A stretch of 64,000 nt of DNA from Aquimarina muelleri DSM 19832 (GCF_000430665.1 NZ_AUML01000002.1:62001-126000); one strand, 5' to 3'. Shown: positions 44,155-52,863, counted from the first letter of the stretch. Program-made: numbers and translations. Notes: generated by a model from the sequence alone, not told the origin.

Positions 44155-44629
44155 AAGTATTTTTTTTCCCTAATGAATCTAAAGAAACTTGTCTTTTAAA
44201 ATTAGTATCAAAACAAATAAAGCTATCCGTTCCAGCAACACCTTCAATTTGATGTACCTGATCGTATAATATTTTTCGTAAATGTTGGTTATCGTATGCA
44301 AAAATAAGAAAGAAAATTGCGTGTTGCCCAGAAACATAACTGCACTCTAATATTTCGGGTATTTTTTTTAACCCCTCTACAACATCTGATGCATATCGTG
44401 CTTCCTTAAGAGTAATTCCAACATAAGATTTGGTTTTAAAACCAATTCGTTTCTCATCGACAATAAACTCTGCCTTTTGTATAACTCCTTGTTGTTTTAG
44501 TTTCTTAATCCTTTGGTGTACTAAAGAATTTGAAATCTTTAAATTATCTGCTATTTGTGAGAAAGGTTTTCTTGCATCTTCTCTTATTTGCAATAATATT
44601 TGCTGGTCTATATAATCAAAATGATTCAT
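44144..44629 (-). CDS. Lrp/AsnC-family transcriptional regulator
   Basis: The 161-residue protein has the AsnC winged helix (DYIDQQILLQIREDARKPFSQIADNLKISNSLVHQRIKKLKQQGVI) and an RAM effector domain (KTKSYVGITLKEARYASDVVEGL, FLIFAYDNQHLRKILYDQV). Regulators of this family bind amino acids. I chose ATG 44629; the frame opens at TTG 44638 but ATG gives the normal length. It overlaps ydiJ and is divergent from the DUF1338 gene, so it very likely controls both. Lysine or a related amino acid is a reasonable effector (inference). Confidence 0.94.
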   Translation of the reverse strand: MNHFDYIDQQILLQIREDARKPFSQIADNLKISNSLVHQRIKKLKQQGVIQKAEFIVDEKRIGFKTKSYVGITLKEARYASDVVEGLKKIPEILECSYVSGQHAIFFLIFAYDNQHLRKILYDQVHQIEGVAGTDSFICFDTNFKRQVSLDSLGKKNTYDG

Positions 44630-44654
44630 ACTAATCAAAAAATTAAAAAATTAA

Positions 44655-44699
44655 ATGTCAAAATGATACTACAGCAACTCAATTAAATCAATTTGACAT
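44655..44699. promoter_or_regulatory. Candidate Lrp operator in the divergent spacer
   Basis: ATGTCAAA (44655-44662) and TTTGACAT (44692-44699) are a perfect 8-bp inverted pair 29 nt apart between the lrp and DUF1338 genes. A third TTTGACAT lies at the DUF1338 start (44796-44803), where it is part of coding sequence. Spaced inverted boxes suit an oligomeric Lrp protein. Confidence 0.4.
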
Positions 44700-44759
44700 A
44701 AAAAACATCTAATAAATAGCAATATAAGCATTCATATATAAAATGATAGTCAAAACTAA

Positions 44760-44767
44760 TAATTTTG
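44760..44767 (+). promoter_or_regulatory. -7 promoter box of the DUF1338 gene
   Basis: TAATTTTG matches TAnnTTTG, 23 nt before the ATG at 44791. It also excludes the longer frame start at 44743, which lies upstream of the predicted transcript. Confidence 0.55.
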
Positions 44768-44790
44768 TAGCATATAAAAACATAATCAAG

Positions 44791-45609
44791 ATGAATTTGA
44801 CATATTTTTTTGAGGAACTTTGGAAACAGTATACAGAAAAGACTCCTTCTGCACAAAAAATTAAAACTTTATTCGAAACAGAAGGTAACACTGTTTTTAA
44901 TGATCATATTGCAATACGTACTTTTAATGACCCTAGAGTAAATATTGATGTCTTGGCTAAACCATTTATTGCTTTAGGTTATGAATTTAAAGAAGAATAT
45001 TTTTTTAAAGCTAAAAAGTTATATGCAAAACATTTTGAACATAAAAGTGATCCTAATGCACCTAAAATATTTATCAGTGAATTACTTTTAGAAGAGTTTT
45101 CTGTAGAATTACGTGATATTGTAAAAGGTGTTTTAGGCACTGTCGATCCTAAAATATTTTTAGAAGAAGATCTTATTTTAAAAGGAAGAATATGGTCTAA
45201 TCCATCCTTTGATATTTATCAAAAACTTCTTTCTGCTTCAGAATATGCCGCATGGATGTATGTTAATGGATTTTGCTCAAATCACTTTACTGTAGACGTT
45301 AATAAGTTAGATACTTTTGAAAATTTACCTCAAGTTAATGACTTTCTTAAAGAAAATGGGTTTAAAATGAATATTTCTGGTGGGGAGATAAAAGGTTCTC
45401 CTTCTCAATTGTTAGAGCAATCCAGTATTTTAGCAGATATTGTTACTGTTAAATTTGAGGAAAACGTTAAAGAAATTACATCTTGTTATTATGAGTTTTC
45501 TTATCGCTACAAAAATGCAGATGGGATTACTTTTAATGGATTTATTGCAGACTCCGCTGATAAAATATTTGAAAGCACTGATATGCGGCAACAAAATGAA
45601 CAATCTTAA
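44791..45609 (+). CDS. hglS: DUF1338 family 2-oxoadipate dioxygenase/decarboxylase (HglS-like)
   Basis: The 272-residue protein has the DUF1338 metal-site motifs: NDHIAIRTF (H39), CSNHFTVDV (H165) and SCYYEFSYRY (E235), a 2-His-1-Glu set. Characterised members (HglS) convert 2-oxoadipate, the lysine breakdown intermediate, to D-2-hydroxyglutarate with loss of CO2 in a single Fe(II)-dependent reaction. This protein is shorter than the roughly 450-residue Pseudomonas enzyme. The start at 44791 is supported by the -7 box at 44760. It is divergent from lrp-ydiJ, whose product would oxidise D-2-hydroxyglutarate to 2-oxoglutarate. The substrate is inferred from family and context. Confidence 0.87.
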   Translation: MNLTYFFEELWKQYTEKTPSAQKIKTLFETEGNTVFNDHIAIRTFNDPRVNIDVLAKPFIALGYEFKEEYFFKAKKLYAKHFEHKSDPNAPKIFISELLLEEFSVELRDIVKGVLGTVDPKIFLEEDLILKGRIWSNPSFDIYQKLLSASEYAAWMYVNGFCSNHFTVDVNKLDTFENLPQVNDFLKENGFKMNISGGEIKGSPSQLLEQSSILADIVTVKFEENVKEITSCYYEFSYRYKNADGITFNGFIADSADKIFESTDMRQQNEQS

Positions 45610-45693
45610 TATTAACAAAAATTTAAGGCTTTAGTTTACAGAAGAGGGAATTTGTGACGTTATATTCGAGAATTAAAAATTAAACTATTTACT

Positions 45694-46185
45694 ATGATGA
45701 AACGTATTTTAATTTTCGCTATTTTCTTACTAGGTTCTGTTAGCGCCGTAAAAGCACAAGAAATCTCTAAACATGCATTAGGGCTTCGTTTAGGAGACGA
45801 TGATGGCTTTGGAGTCGAAGCTTCTTATCAGTTAGGTTTGGGAGATTCTAACAGATTGGAATTTGACTTGGGATGGAGAGATTTTAATTATGGAGATGCT
45901 GTAAAAATTGCAGGTATTTATCAATGGGTATTTAATATTGATAAAGGATTTAACTGGTATGTTGGTCCAGGAGGAGGTCTTGTATTTGTAGATTATGACA
46001 ATGATAGATTTTTAAGAGACAACAGAAGCGAAACCTATTTTTTTATAGCAGGTGATATCGGTATCGAGTACAATTTCGACTTTCCTTTATTACTTTCTTT
46101 AGATTTTAGACCAGAAATTGGTTTTGGAGACAACGATGATGATCTGGATTTTGATATCGGACTAGGAGTTCGTTACCAGTTTTAA
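45694..46185 (+). CDS. Small outer-membrane beta-barrel protein
   Basis: The 163-residue protein starts with a signal peptide (RILIFAIFLLGSVSAVKAQ). It then has alternating amphipathic strands (HALGLRLGDDDGFGVEASYQL, GFNWYVGPGGGLVFVDYD, GDIGIEYNFDFPLLLSLDFRPEIG) and ends with an aromatic residue, VRYQF, as outer-membrane barrels do. Its size suggests an 8-strand barrel. Function unknown. It follows hglS by 84 bp and may be co-transcribed. Confidence 0.82.
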   Translation: MMKRILIFAIFLLGSVSAVKAQEISKHALGLRLGDDDGFGVEASYQLGLGDSNRLEFDLGWRDFNYGDAVKIAGIYQWVFNIDKGFNWYVGPGGGLVFVDYDNDRFLRDNRSETYFFIAGDIGIEYNFDFPLLLSLDFRPEIGFGDNDDDLDFDIGLGVRYQF

Positions 46186-46206
46186 TAATTCTCTATAAAA
46201 CCAACA

Positions 46207-46238
46207 GTCTCGAAATTATTTCACGAGACATTAAAAAA
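46207..46238. terminator. Hairpin between convergent barrel and bshA genes
   Basis: GTCTCG (46207-46212) pairs with CGAGAC (46224-46229); the inner GAAAT/ATTTC extends the stem with one bulge. An A8 run follows on the plus strand (46233-46240), so the T-run is not on the 3' side for plus-strand transcripts. The direction is uncertain. Confidence 0.45.
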
Positions 46239-46250
46239 AACCTATCGTTC

Positions 46251-47378
46251 CTAATGTATTGCTAATGCCCTTTCATACAAAGCAATATATTTAGGAACGA
46301 TTTGATTTACATCGAATCGTTCAGCTTCTTTATAAGCATTCTCCTTAAAGACATTAAGTATAGTGTCGTCTTCTAAAATTCGAATAGCATTTTCAGACAT
46401 TTCTTCTATATTACCAACCTCACTTAGATATCCCGAAACCCCATGATTGTTTACCTCTGGTATTCCTCCTGCATTACTAGATATTACGGGTACTTTATTA
46501 ACCATTGCCTCTAGTGCAGCTAATCCAAAACTTTCTCTTTCTGATGGAAGTAAAAACAAATCTGAAAAACAAAGTATTTTATCAATCTCATTACTATTTC
46601 CAAAAAATACCACTTTATCTTTAATCCCTAACTCTCTGCATTTTTTTTCAGCAGATTTACGTTCTGGCCCCTCTCCTACCATTAATAATTTTGCAGGCAT
46701 TTTTTTCTGAATATTATAAAATATATCCACTATATCTGTGATGCGTTTTACTGCTCTAAAATTACTTATATGCGTTACAATACGTTCTTCAGGAAGCGCC
46801 ATTAATTCTCGTTGGCAATCTGTAAAACTTGTTTTTCTTTGACTTATATCAATAAAATTTGGTACTACTTCAATCTCTTTTTTAATATCAAACAAACGTA
46901 AAGTATCTTCTTTAAGGCTCTCAGAAACCGAAGTAACTATATCACTATTATTTATACTAAAAGTAACCGCTGGTTTATAAAACGGGTGATTTCCTACCAA
47001 AGTTATATCTGTACCATGTAGCGTTGTTACCATAGGAATATAAATACCTTCTTCTTCTAACATTTTTTTTGCCATGTACCCTGCGTATGCATGAGGAATG
47101 GCATAATGTACATGAAGAACATCAATTTCATATTTTTTAATAGTATCTACTAACTTACTAGACAATGCCAATTCATAAGGTTGATAATGAAAAAGAGGAT
47201 ATTTAGGTACCGATACTTCATGAAAATGAATATTAGGACTTAAAAGATTTAGACGAACCGGTTGTTTATAAGTTATAAAATGTACATCATGATTTAACTT
47301 AGCCAACGCAATTCCTAATTCTGTAGCCACAACACCACTACCCCCAAAAGTAGGATAACAAACAATAGCAATTTTCAT
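46251..47378 (-). CDS. bshA: N-acetyl-alpha-D-glucosaminyl L-malate synthase
   Basis: The 375-residue GT4 glycosyltransferase begins KIAIVCYPTFGGSGVVATELG, which is characteristic of BshA. It has VLHVHYAIPHAYAGYMAK and the donor-site ERESFGLAALEAMVNKVPVISS. BshA joins UDP-GlcNAc and L-malate, the first step of bacillithiol synthesis. The other bacillithiol genes are not in this window. A 9-bp inverted repeat (TTTTCTTGT at 47388-47396 and ACAAGAAAA at 47407-47415) lies in its leader. Confidence 0.95.
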   Translation of the reverse strand: MKIAIVCYPTFGGSGVVATELGIALAKLNHDVHFITYKQPVRLNLLSPNIHFHEVSVPKYPLFHYQPYELALSSKLVDTIKKYEIDVLHVHYAIPHAYAGYMAKKMLEEEGIYIPMVTTLHGTDITLVGNHPFYKPAVTFSINNSDIVTSVSESLKEDTLRLFDIKKEIEVVPNFIDISQRKTSFTDCQRELMALPEERIVTHISNFRAVKRITDIVDIFYNIQKKMPAKLLMVGEGPERKSAEKKCRELGIKDKVVFFGNSNEIDKILCFSDLFLLPSERESFGLAALEAMVNKVPVISSNAGGIPEVNNHGVSGYLSEVGNIEEMSENAIRILEDDTILNVFKENAYKEAERFDVNQIVPKYIALYERALAIH

Positions 47379-47466
47379 TCAAATAATTTTTCTTGTGGTA
47401 CAAGGTACAAGAAAATTAGTATTGGATTTTGTTAAAGGATTTGTAAAAAACTTATACAAGAAAAGA

Positions 47467-47775
47467 AAAAGCAGATCATAAGCCGGATTCTGTTCTTTAA
47501 TAAATCAAAGTCCTTATCATTTATCTAGGCCAGTAATTACTTACTGGCTCCAACCGCCTACCCTCCAACATTGGACGCACAACCCTCAAAAGCTGGTTTA
47601 CATGGCGTTGCACCGTATAGAGTTTACCTGGTTTCACTACAGCATTATCTGTACATACTTTCTGTTGCACTTGTCCTCGTCTTACGACGGACGGGTGTTA
47701 CCCGCTATACTGTGCTATGGTGTCCGGACTTTCCTCTCTTCGCTAAAGCGAACAGCGATAAGGTGATCTGCTTTG
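47467..47775 (-). ncRNA. rnpB: RNase P RNA
   Basis: Read on the minus strand, the sequence begins with AAAGCAGATCACC, has the conserved GAAAGTCCGGACACCATAG block (CR-I/P4 region), and ends with ACAGAATCCGGCTTATGATCTGC. The 5' GCAGATCA and 3' TGATCTGC form stem P1, so the ends are placed within a few nt. Internal parts include the P4-forming ends and an ACAGTATAGCGGGTAAC-like middle. It is the catalytic RNA that matures tRNA 5' ends. About 309 nt is within the bacterial A-type range. Confidence 0.93.
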
Positions 47776-47778
47776 CTG

Positions 47779-47807
47779 CAAAAGTATCATAATTATAAGA
47801 TTTCAAA
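47779..47807 (-). promoter_or_regulatory. rnpB promoter with perfect flavobacterial consensus
   Basis: On the minus strand TTTG (47807-47804), exactly 17 nt, then TACTTTTG (47786-47779). This equals TTTG-N17-TAnnTTTG. The start would be about 4 nt beyond the box, at the inferred rnpB 5' end. It calibrates the other -7 boxes in this window. Confidence 0.85.
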
Positions 47808-47889
47808 TCTGAATTATGAATTATTTTTTGGATGTTAATAACTAACAATAAAAATCGAAAGCTAAAATTCATTATTTCTAGGCAATTTT

Positions 47890-47897
47890 TAACTTTG
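47890..47897 (+). promoter_or_regulatory. -7 box almost touching the dnaX start codon
   Basis: TAACTTTG matches TAnnTTTG and ends 5 nt before the ATG at 47903, so transcription would start at or just before the start codon (leaderless mRNA). Confidence 0.55.
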
Positions 47898-47902
47898 TAG
47901 CG

Positions 47903-49717
47903 ATGGAGCATTTTATAGTATCGGCCCGTAAATACAGACCACAAACCTTTAAGGATGTTGTAGGACAGCAAGCTATTACAAATACTTTGCTTAATGCCAT
48001 AGATAACAATCATTTGGCTCAGGCATTATTATTTACAGGACCTCGTGGTGTTGGAAAAACATCTTGTGCCAGAATCTTGGCAAAAACAATTAATCAGGAT
48101 GGAAACGAAAACCCTGACGAAGATTTTGCTTTTAATATTTTCGAACTGGATGCTGCTTCTAATAACTCTGTTGATGATATTCGAAGCCTTATAGATCAGG
48201 TACGAATCCCCCCTCAAGTCGGAAAATATAAAGTGTACATTATAGATGAGGTACATATGCTTTCGCAAGCAGCCTTTAATGCGTTCTTAAAAACCTTAGA
48301 AGAACCACCTAAACATGCTATCTTTATTTTAGCAACTACAGAAAAACATAAGATAATTCCAACTATTTTATCACGTTGTCAAATATTTGATTTTAAGCGA
48401 ATTACCGTTACAGATGCGAAAAATCATTTAATGCAGGTAGCCAAGCAGGAAGGAATTAATGCAGATGAGGATGCATTGCAGATTATCGCTCAAAAAGCAG
48501 ATGGAGCAATGCGAGATGCTTTATCTATATTTGACAGAGTAGTTAGTTTTAGTGGAAAAAACCTTACTAGACAAGCTGTTACCGAAAATCTAAATGTATT
48601 AGATTATGAAACCTATTTTACAGCAACCGATTTAATAATCGACAATAATATTCCGCAATTACTCTTAGAATTTAATGAAATTCTAGCTCAAGGATTTGAT
48701 GGGCATCACTTTATATCTGGTTTGGCATCTCATTTTAGAGACTTATTGGTTTGTAAAAACCAAGCTACTATACATCTACTCGAAGTAGGAGAACAAACCA
48801 AAACCAAATATTTTGAGCAATCTAAGAAATCTCCACATGAGTTTCTTATTAAAGGTATTGATCTCGCTAACGATTGTGATCTAAAATACAAAACCAGCCG
48901 AAATCAGAGACTACTGGTCGAATTATGCTTAATGCAGCTTGCCTCTATCCTTACGGATGGAGAAAAAAAAAATGACCAACCCTACATAATTCCACCTTCT
49001 TATTTTAAAGAAAAAGGAATTAAGGCTATTAAAATTTCTTCTGAAGTAAAAGAAAAAGCTTTAGAAAAAGTAGAGACTGTTAAAAAACAAGAGATAGTTT
49101 CTACTTCTATTGAACATAAAGAAGAAACACCAACATCTTCGACCAACCAAGAAACGGTTAAAAAAGGTACCTCTACTTCTACTCCTATAGAAAATTCTAA
49201 CAGTACAATATCTCAACCTGTAGTTCAAGAGAAAAAAAATCTTTTAATACAACGAGAAAGAAAGACTTCGGGATTATCTTTAAGTAGTATTAGAAAGAAA
49301 AAAGAACATGAAGAAAATAAAGAGGAAAAAATAGTAGATCCAAAAAATCTACCTACTGAAGAATTTACAGAATCTGAAATGCAAGCTGCCTGGGTGGAAT
49401 ATGGCAAAATGCAAGATAAAAAAGGAGAACGTATAATTGGCTCTATGTTCGCCATGAATATACCTTCCCTACAAGATGGTGCTATTATGCTAGAACTGCC
49501 TAACCAATCGATGAAAGTGGATTTAGAAAGTGCACAAGCTGGATTATTACAATTTCTATATAAAAAATTAGACAATTATAGTATTGAACTAAAGATAACA
49601 GTAAATGAAGAGGCTTCCAAAAAGTATGCGTTTACCCCGCAAGATAAATATGAAAAACTTCGAGAAAAAAATCCACTCATAGACAAATTACGCTCTTCTT
49701 TTGATTTGGATATATAA
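47903..49717 (+). CDS. dnaX: DNA polymerase III subunit gamma/tau
   Basis: The 604-residue protein has the clamp-loader ATPase: ARKYRPQTFKDVVGQ, Walker A GPRGVGKTS (46-54), YIIDEVHMLS (Walker B), SRCQIFDF sensor region. The zinc-binding cysteines found between Walker A and B in proteobacterial DnaX are absent (NQDGNENPDEDFAFNIFELD), which I believe is usual in Bacteroidota. Residues about 370-480 are a low-complexity Lys/Glu/Thr-rich linker; the C-terminal tau domain follows (EMQAAWVEYGKMQ). It loads the sliding clamp during replication. I see no obvious frameshift site that would produce a short gamma form. Confidence 0.95.
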   Translation: MEHFIVSARKYRPQTFKDVVGQQAITNTLLNAIDNNHLAQALLFTGPRGVGKTSCARILAKTINQDGNENPDEDFAFNIFELDAASNNSVDDIRSLIDQVRIPPQVGKYKVYIIDEVHMLSQAAFNAFLKTLEEPPKHAIFILATTEKHKIIPTILSRCQIFDFKRITVTDAKNHLMQVAKQEGINADEDALQIIAQKADGAMRDALSIFDRVVSFSGKNLTRQAVTENLNVLDYETYFTATDLIIDNNIPQLLLEFNEILAQGFDGHHFISGLASHFRDLLVCKNQATIHLLEVGEQTKTKYFEQSKKSPHEFLIKGIDLANDCDLKYKTSRNQRLLVELCLMQLASILTDGEKKNDQPYIIPPSYFKEKGIKAIKISSEVKEKALEKVETVKKQEIVSTSIEHKEETPTSSTNQETVKKGTSTSTPIENSNSTISQPVVQEKKNLLIQRERKTSGLSLSSIRKKKEHEENKEEKIVDPKNLPTEEFTESEMQAAWVEYGKMQDKKGERIIGSMFAMNIPSLQDGAIMLELPNQSMKVDLESAQAGLLQFLYKKLDNYSIELKITVNEEASKKYAFTPQDKYEKLREKNPLIDKLRSSFDLDI

Positions 49718-49844
49718 TATTGTCTTTTTAATCAATAACATAGTAAATTTATGCATGAATGATGATTCTCAAAATATATTTTCTTTTTGAAGAAGATTCA
49801 AAAAATTAGATCTTCTAGTAAAACTTAAAAAATAATATGTCTTT

Positions 49845-50267
49845 TTAATACTCATAAAGCAGTTTATCATCAGAATTTTTTATGTTTAATAAGATTTTAG
49901 TTTCTTCGACCCTTAACTCACTAATACCAAATGTTATTTCTTTTGTAATAACAGCCTGACAAAGTTCTTCATTTTTTAAAGACACTTTCAAATTTCTTTG
50001 TGGTGGATCTGATTCCAATATCTCTTCAGAATCAATAAGTTTTACTTCCCAGGTATCGCCACTACAGCCACTAGAACTGAAATTAATTCTTAAACAATCT
50101 TCCTCTATTTTTAAATTATTTATAGACAGGTTGCCATTAGATTCATCATATTGTTCTGAACTAATTATAACTAATTGATCACAACTATTTGTATTATTAC
50201 TATCATCACTATTACACGCTAAACTTCCAAATATTACAATGAAACCAATTATTTTTTTATAATTCAT
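49845..50267 (-). CDS. Hypothetical lipoprotein with Cys pairs
   Basis: The 140-residue protein starts KIIGFIVIFGSLAC, a lipoprotein signal with Cys18, followed by an Asp/Asn/Ser-rich linker. The mature part has Cys residues in NSCDQLVII, EEDCLRINFSSSGCSGDTW and NEELCQAV. This spacing is compatible with two disulphides, and the sequence is beta-rich. I recognise no family. It is isolated between dnaX and the second miaE gene. No function assigned. Confidence 0.75.
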   Translation of the reverse strand: MNYKKIIGFIVIFGSLACNSDDSNNTNSCDQLVIISSEQYDESNGNLSINNLKIEEDCLRINFSSSGCSGDTWEVKLIDSEEILESDPPQRNLKVSLKNEELCQAVITKEITFGISELRVEETKILLNIKNSDDKLLYEY

Positions 50268-50402
50268 TTTAATTTATTTTAAAATAAGATGAATAAAGAT
50301 CTATTAGGTTGCTTCGAATAAGCATTAGAAGTTCATTTTTAATTTTTAAATAAAAGAATTAATATTTTCTTTCGAATCTTAGTTCTATACTAAGTTACTT
50401 CA

Positions 50403-50410
50403 TAAATTTG
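50403..50410 (+). promoter_or_regulatory. -7 promoter box of the second miaE gene
   Basis: TAAATTTG matches TAnnTTTG, 27 nt before the ATG at 50438. A longer frame starting at TTG 50408 begins inside this box and is therefore rejected. Confidence 0.6.
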
Positions 50411-50437
50411 TATTTATTATTAAAAACTATCAGAACC

Positions 50438-51019
50438 ATGCTAGGCTTAAAACTTCCTACCGACCCTAGATGGGTTAATATTGTAGAAAAAAACATTGAA
50501 GAAATCCTTACAGATCATGCTTATTGTGAACAAAAGGCTACTTCTACTGCAATATCCCTTATTGTTAGTTTTCCTGAATACACCGAGTTGGTACAGGAGA
50601 TGACTAAGTTAGTAAAAGAAGAAATTAGCCATTTTAAAATGGTGCATGACAAAATTATAGCCCGTGGATGGGTTTTAGGAAGAGATAGAAAAGACGAGTA
50701 TGTATTACAATTAGTCACTTTTTTTCCAAAAGGAGGTAGTAGAACAACGCAACTCGTTCATCGCTTATTATATGCTGCACTAATTGAAGCCAGAAGTTGT
50801 GAACGATTTAAATTATTATCTGAAGAGCTAGAAGATCCAGAATTGGCAGATTTTTATCGAAGTTTGATGGTAAGTGAAGCGAATCACTATACCATGTTTT
50901 TAAACTTTGCTCGTCAATACGGCGACCGAGAGGAAGTTGATAAAAAATGGCAGGATTTATTAATTTTTGAAGCTAATATGATGAAAGATCTTAGTAAAAA
51001 AGAAACTATCCACGGATAA
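50438..51019 (+). CDS. miaE: tRNA-(ms2io6A)-hydroxylase MiaE, copy 2
   Basis: The 193-residue protein is a paralogue of the gene at 40468 with the same length and ends. It keeps NIEEILTDHAYCEQKA, EEISHFKMVHDKI, EARSCERFKLL, SEANHY and the C-terminal KKETIHG, so all diiron ligands appear intact. Much of the middle differs (for example FFPKGGSRTTQLVHRLLYAAL), pointing to an old rather than recent duplication. One copy may act on a different tRNA or substrate. It has its own -7 box and a hairpin terminator. Confidence 0.92.
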   Translation: MLGLKLPTDPRWVNIVEKNIEEILTDHAYCEQKATSTAISLIVSFPEYTELVQEMTKLVKEEISHFKMVHDKIIARGWVLGRDRKDEYVLQLVTFFPKGGSRTTQLVHRLLYAALIEARSCERFKLLSEELEDPELADFYRSLMVSEANHYTMFLNFARQYGDREEVDKKWQDLLIFEANMMKDLSKKETIHG

Positions 51020-51046
51020 ACATAAAGATATATATAGTACTAAATA

Positions 51047-51076
51047 GAATAAGGCTATCGTTGGATAGCCTTATTC
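51047..51076 (+). terminator. Terminator hairpin after miaE copy 2
   Basis: GAATAAGGCTATC (51047-51059), a 4-nt loop and GATAGCCTTATTC (51064-51076): a perfect 13-bp stem. The T-run behind it is poor (ATTACATCACATTTTAG). Confidence 0.7.
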
Positions 51077-51166
51077 ATTACATCACATTTTAGATTACTA
51101 TAAAAACCTGAACTGTGAAAACGGGCTTTCAAACTATTTTTATTTAAGAATTGATGTTTCTAGTTT

Positions 51167-51913
51167 TTAAAAAGGAATGAAAGCCGATACTTTATAAAAT
51201 TCGTCTGAAGCACCAACATCTGAAACCAGATTTGCTCCACCAGAGAATCTAAATGCCATTCCATTATCTAATTTTAGTTTAACAGATGGCCCTAAAAATC
51301 TATATACTTGTGTGTTTTTATTACCAACTGTTTTATTTTCTAAATTCATGAATGCTAATTCCTCAAAAAAGGCTCCTACAACTACTCTTTTACTTATGTT
51401 TACTCCAGGAGCTGCCCATAATAAAAACAAATCTCTTGTATCGATTGTTTCTCTATCCCGAATAGATTTATAGTAGGCAACATACCCTTCTATATCAAAA
51501 ATATTGTCATGATATGCTAAGAAAAAATTAGGAATAACAGCTTCTGCTATCTGGGTTCCTTCTAAGGTAGAAAAGAATTTTCCGTGTGCTAATCCTATTC
51601 CAGGATTTAAATATAATTTATTATCTGCTGCTTTAAACCCTAGACCCATTCCTGTTTCTAATAATTGATCGCTTCCAGAATTTACATTTCCGAAAGAAGT
51701 ATTTGTCCAGAACATACTATAAAAAGTAATATCAAAATTTTTATTGGTTTCAAAACTTCCAACAAATAATGGGGAGAAACCGGCTACACTATTTTGTATA
51801 ACCTTAACTGCTAGATTTGCTTTCTTTTTAGTCTCTTGTTTGGTTTCTTCTTGTGCTTGTATCAAGCTATATTGCATAAATAATGCTACAAATAGTATTA
51901 TGATTTTTTTCAT
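51167..51913 (-). CDS. Outer-membrane beta-barrel protein, hypothetical
   Basis: The 248-residue protein has a signal peptide (IIILFVALFMQYSLIQAQ), a short Lys/Glu-rich spacer, and then amphipathic strands (FDITFYSMFWTNTSFG, LETGMGLGFKAADNKLYLNPGIGLAHG, MAFRFSGGANLV) ending KVSAFIPF, the aromatic end typical of barrels. Family not recognised. It follows, on the same strand, the crotonase and the large fusion gene, but the 31-bp gap to the crotonase does not prove an operon. Confidence 0.78.
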   Translation of the reverse strand: MKKIIILFVALFMQYSLIQAQEETKQETKKKANLAVKVIQNSVAGFSPLFVGSFETNKNFDITFYSMFWTNTSFGNVNSGSDQLLETGMGLGFKAADNKLYLNPGIGLAHGKFFSTLEGTQIAEAVIPNFFLAYHDNIFDIEGYVAYYKSIRDRETIDTRDLFLLWAAPGVNISKRVVVGAFFEELAFMNLENKTVGNKNTQVYRFLGPSVKLKLDNGMAFRFSGGANLVSDVGASDEFYKVSAFIPF

Positions 51914-51944
51914 GATATGATTTCTTTTAAATAAGTTTTAATAA

Positions 51945-52745
51945 TTAAAATGTTTGAATGGTTTGTGTTTGATTAGATTTACTAAAATCTGGCGTTCTTT
52001 TTTCTACAAAAGCCTGCATGCCTTCCTTTTGATGCTCTGTTGCGAATAAGGCATGAAATACTCTTCTTTCATAAAGTACTCCTTCTCGAAGGCTTAATTC
52101 GGTAGCTCTATCTACAGCTTCTTTAGCTATCATTACAGTGGTTTTACTGTAAGACGCAATTAGTTCTGCGGCTTGTAAAGACTCTTCTATTAACTTATTT
52201 GATGGTATTACCCTAGACACCAATCCCGATCGCTCTGCTTCTTCTGCATTCATTAATCGACCTGTTAGAATTAAATCCATTGCTTTGGTTTTACCGACCA
52301 TTTTGGTTAGTCTTTGTGTACCTCCAATTCCCGGTATTACGCCTAGCTTGATTTCTGGTTGCCCAAACTTTGCAGTTGTTGAAGCATAAATAATGTCACA
52401 CATCATAGCTAATTCGCACCCGCCTCCGAGAGCATACCCTGATACAGCAGCTATTTTTGGGGTTCTTATGGACGTAAAAGCCTCCCATCCAGCAAAATAA
52501 TCTTCATGAAACATATCCAAATAGGATTTATCCTTCATTTCTTTTATATCTGCTCCTGCTGCGAATGCTTTTTCTGACCCAGTGATCACAAAACACCCAA
52601 CTTCTGGATCTTTATCCAGTTTTTGCATTACAGATACCATTTCTTGCATTAATGCTGTGTTTAGTGCATTTAATGCTTTTGGACGATCTAAAGTTATAAT
52701 CGCCACCCGTTTTCTTTGTTCGATTTTAATATTCATAGGTTTCAT
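51945..52745 (-). CDS. Enoyl-CoA hydratase (crotonase family)
   Basis: The 266-residue protein has both catalytic-glutamate motifs of true hydratases: [17 protein letters not shown] and [20 protein letters not shown]. The oxyanion-hole segment [11 protein letters not shown] is also present. It hydrates 2-enoyl-CoA in fatty acid or short-chain acyl-CoA breakdown. It lies 118 bp behind the adenylation-reductase fusion gene on the same strand. The association could mean that the fusion activates an acyl substrate, but short-chain hydratases are common and this may be coincidence. Confidence 0.93.
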   Translation of the reverse strand: MKPMNIKIEQRKRVAIITLDRPKALNALNTALMQEMVSVMQKLDKDPEVGCFVITGSEKAFAAGADIKEMKDKSYLDMFHEDYFAGWEAFTSIRTPKIAAVSGYALGGGCELAMMCDIIYASTTAKFGQPEIKLGVIPGIGGTQRLTKMVGKTKAMDLILTGRLMNAEEAERSGLVSRVIPSNKLIEESLQAAELIASYSKTTVMIAKEAVDRATELSLREGVLYERRVFHALFATEHQKEGMQAFVEKRTPDFSKSNQTQTIQTF

Positions 52746-52863
52746 TTTTGCATAGTATCTCCTACCGTCTTTCTTATTTTAAAAGAAAGACTTTATAATA
52801 TTTGTAGATTTTACTATGCGTTATTGTATAAAAAGTTGATTTTGTGTTACTGTTTGCAGTTTC

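Noticed and set aside
47571..47792. 73-residue plus-strand frame over rnpB
   Set aside because: It is antisense to the RNase P RNA, whose conserved blocks and P1 stem explain the whole stretch.
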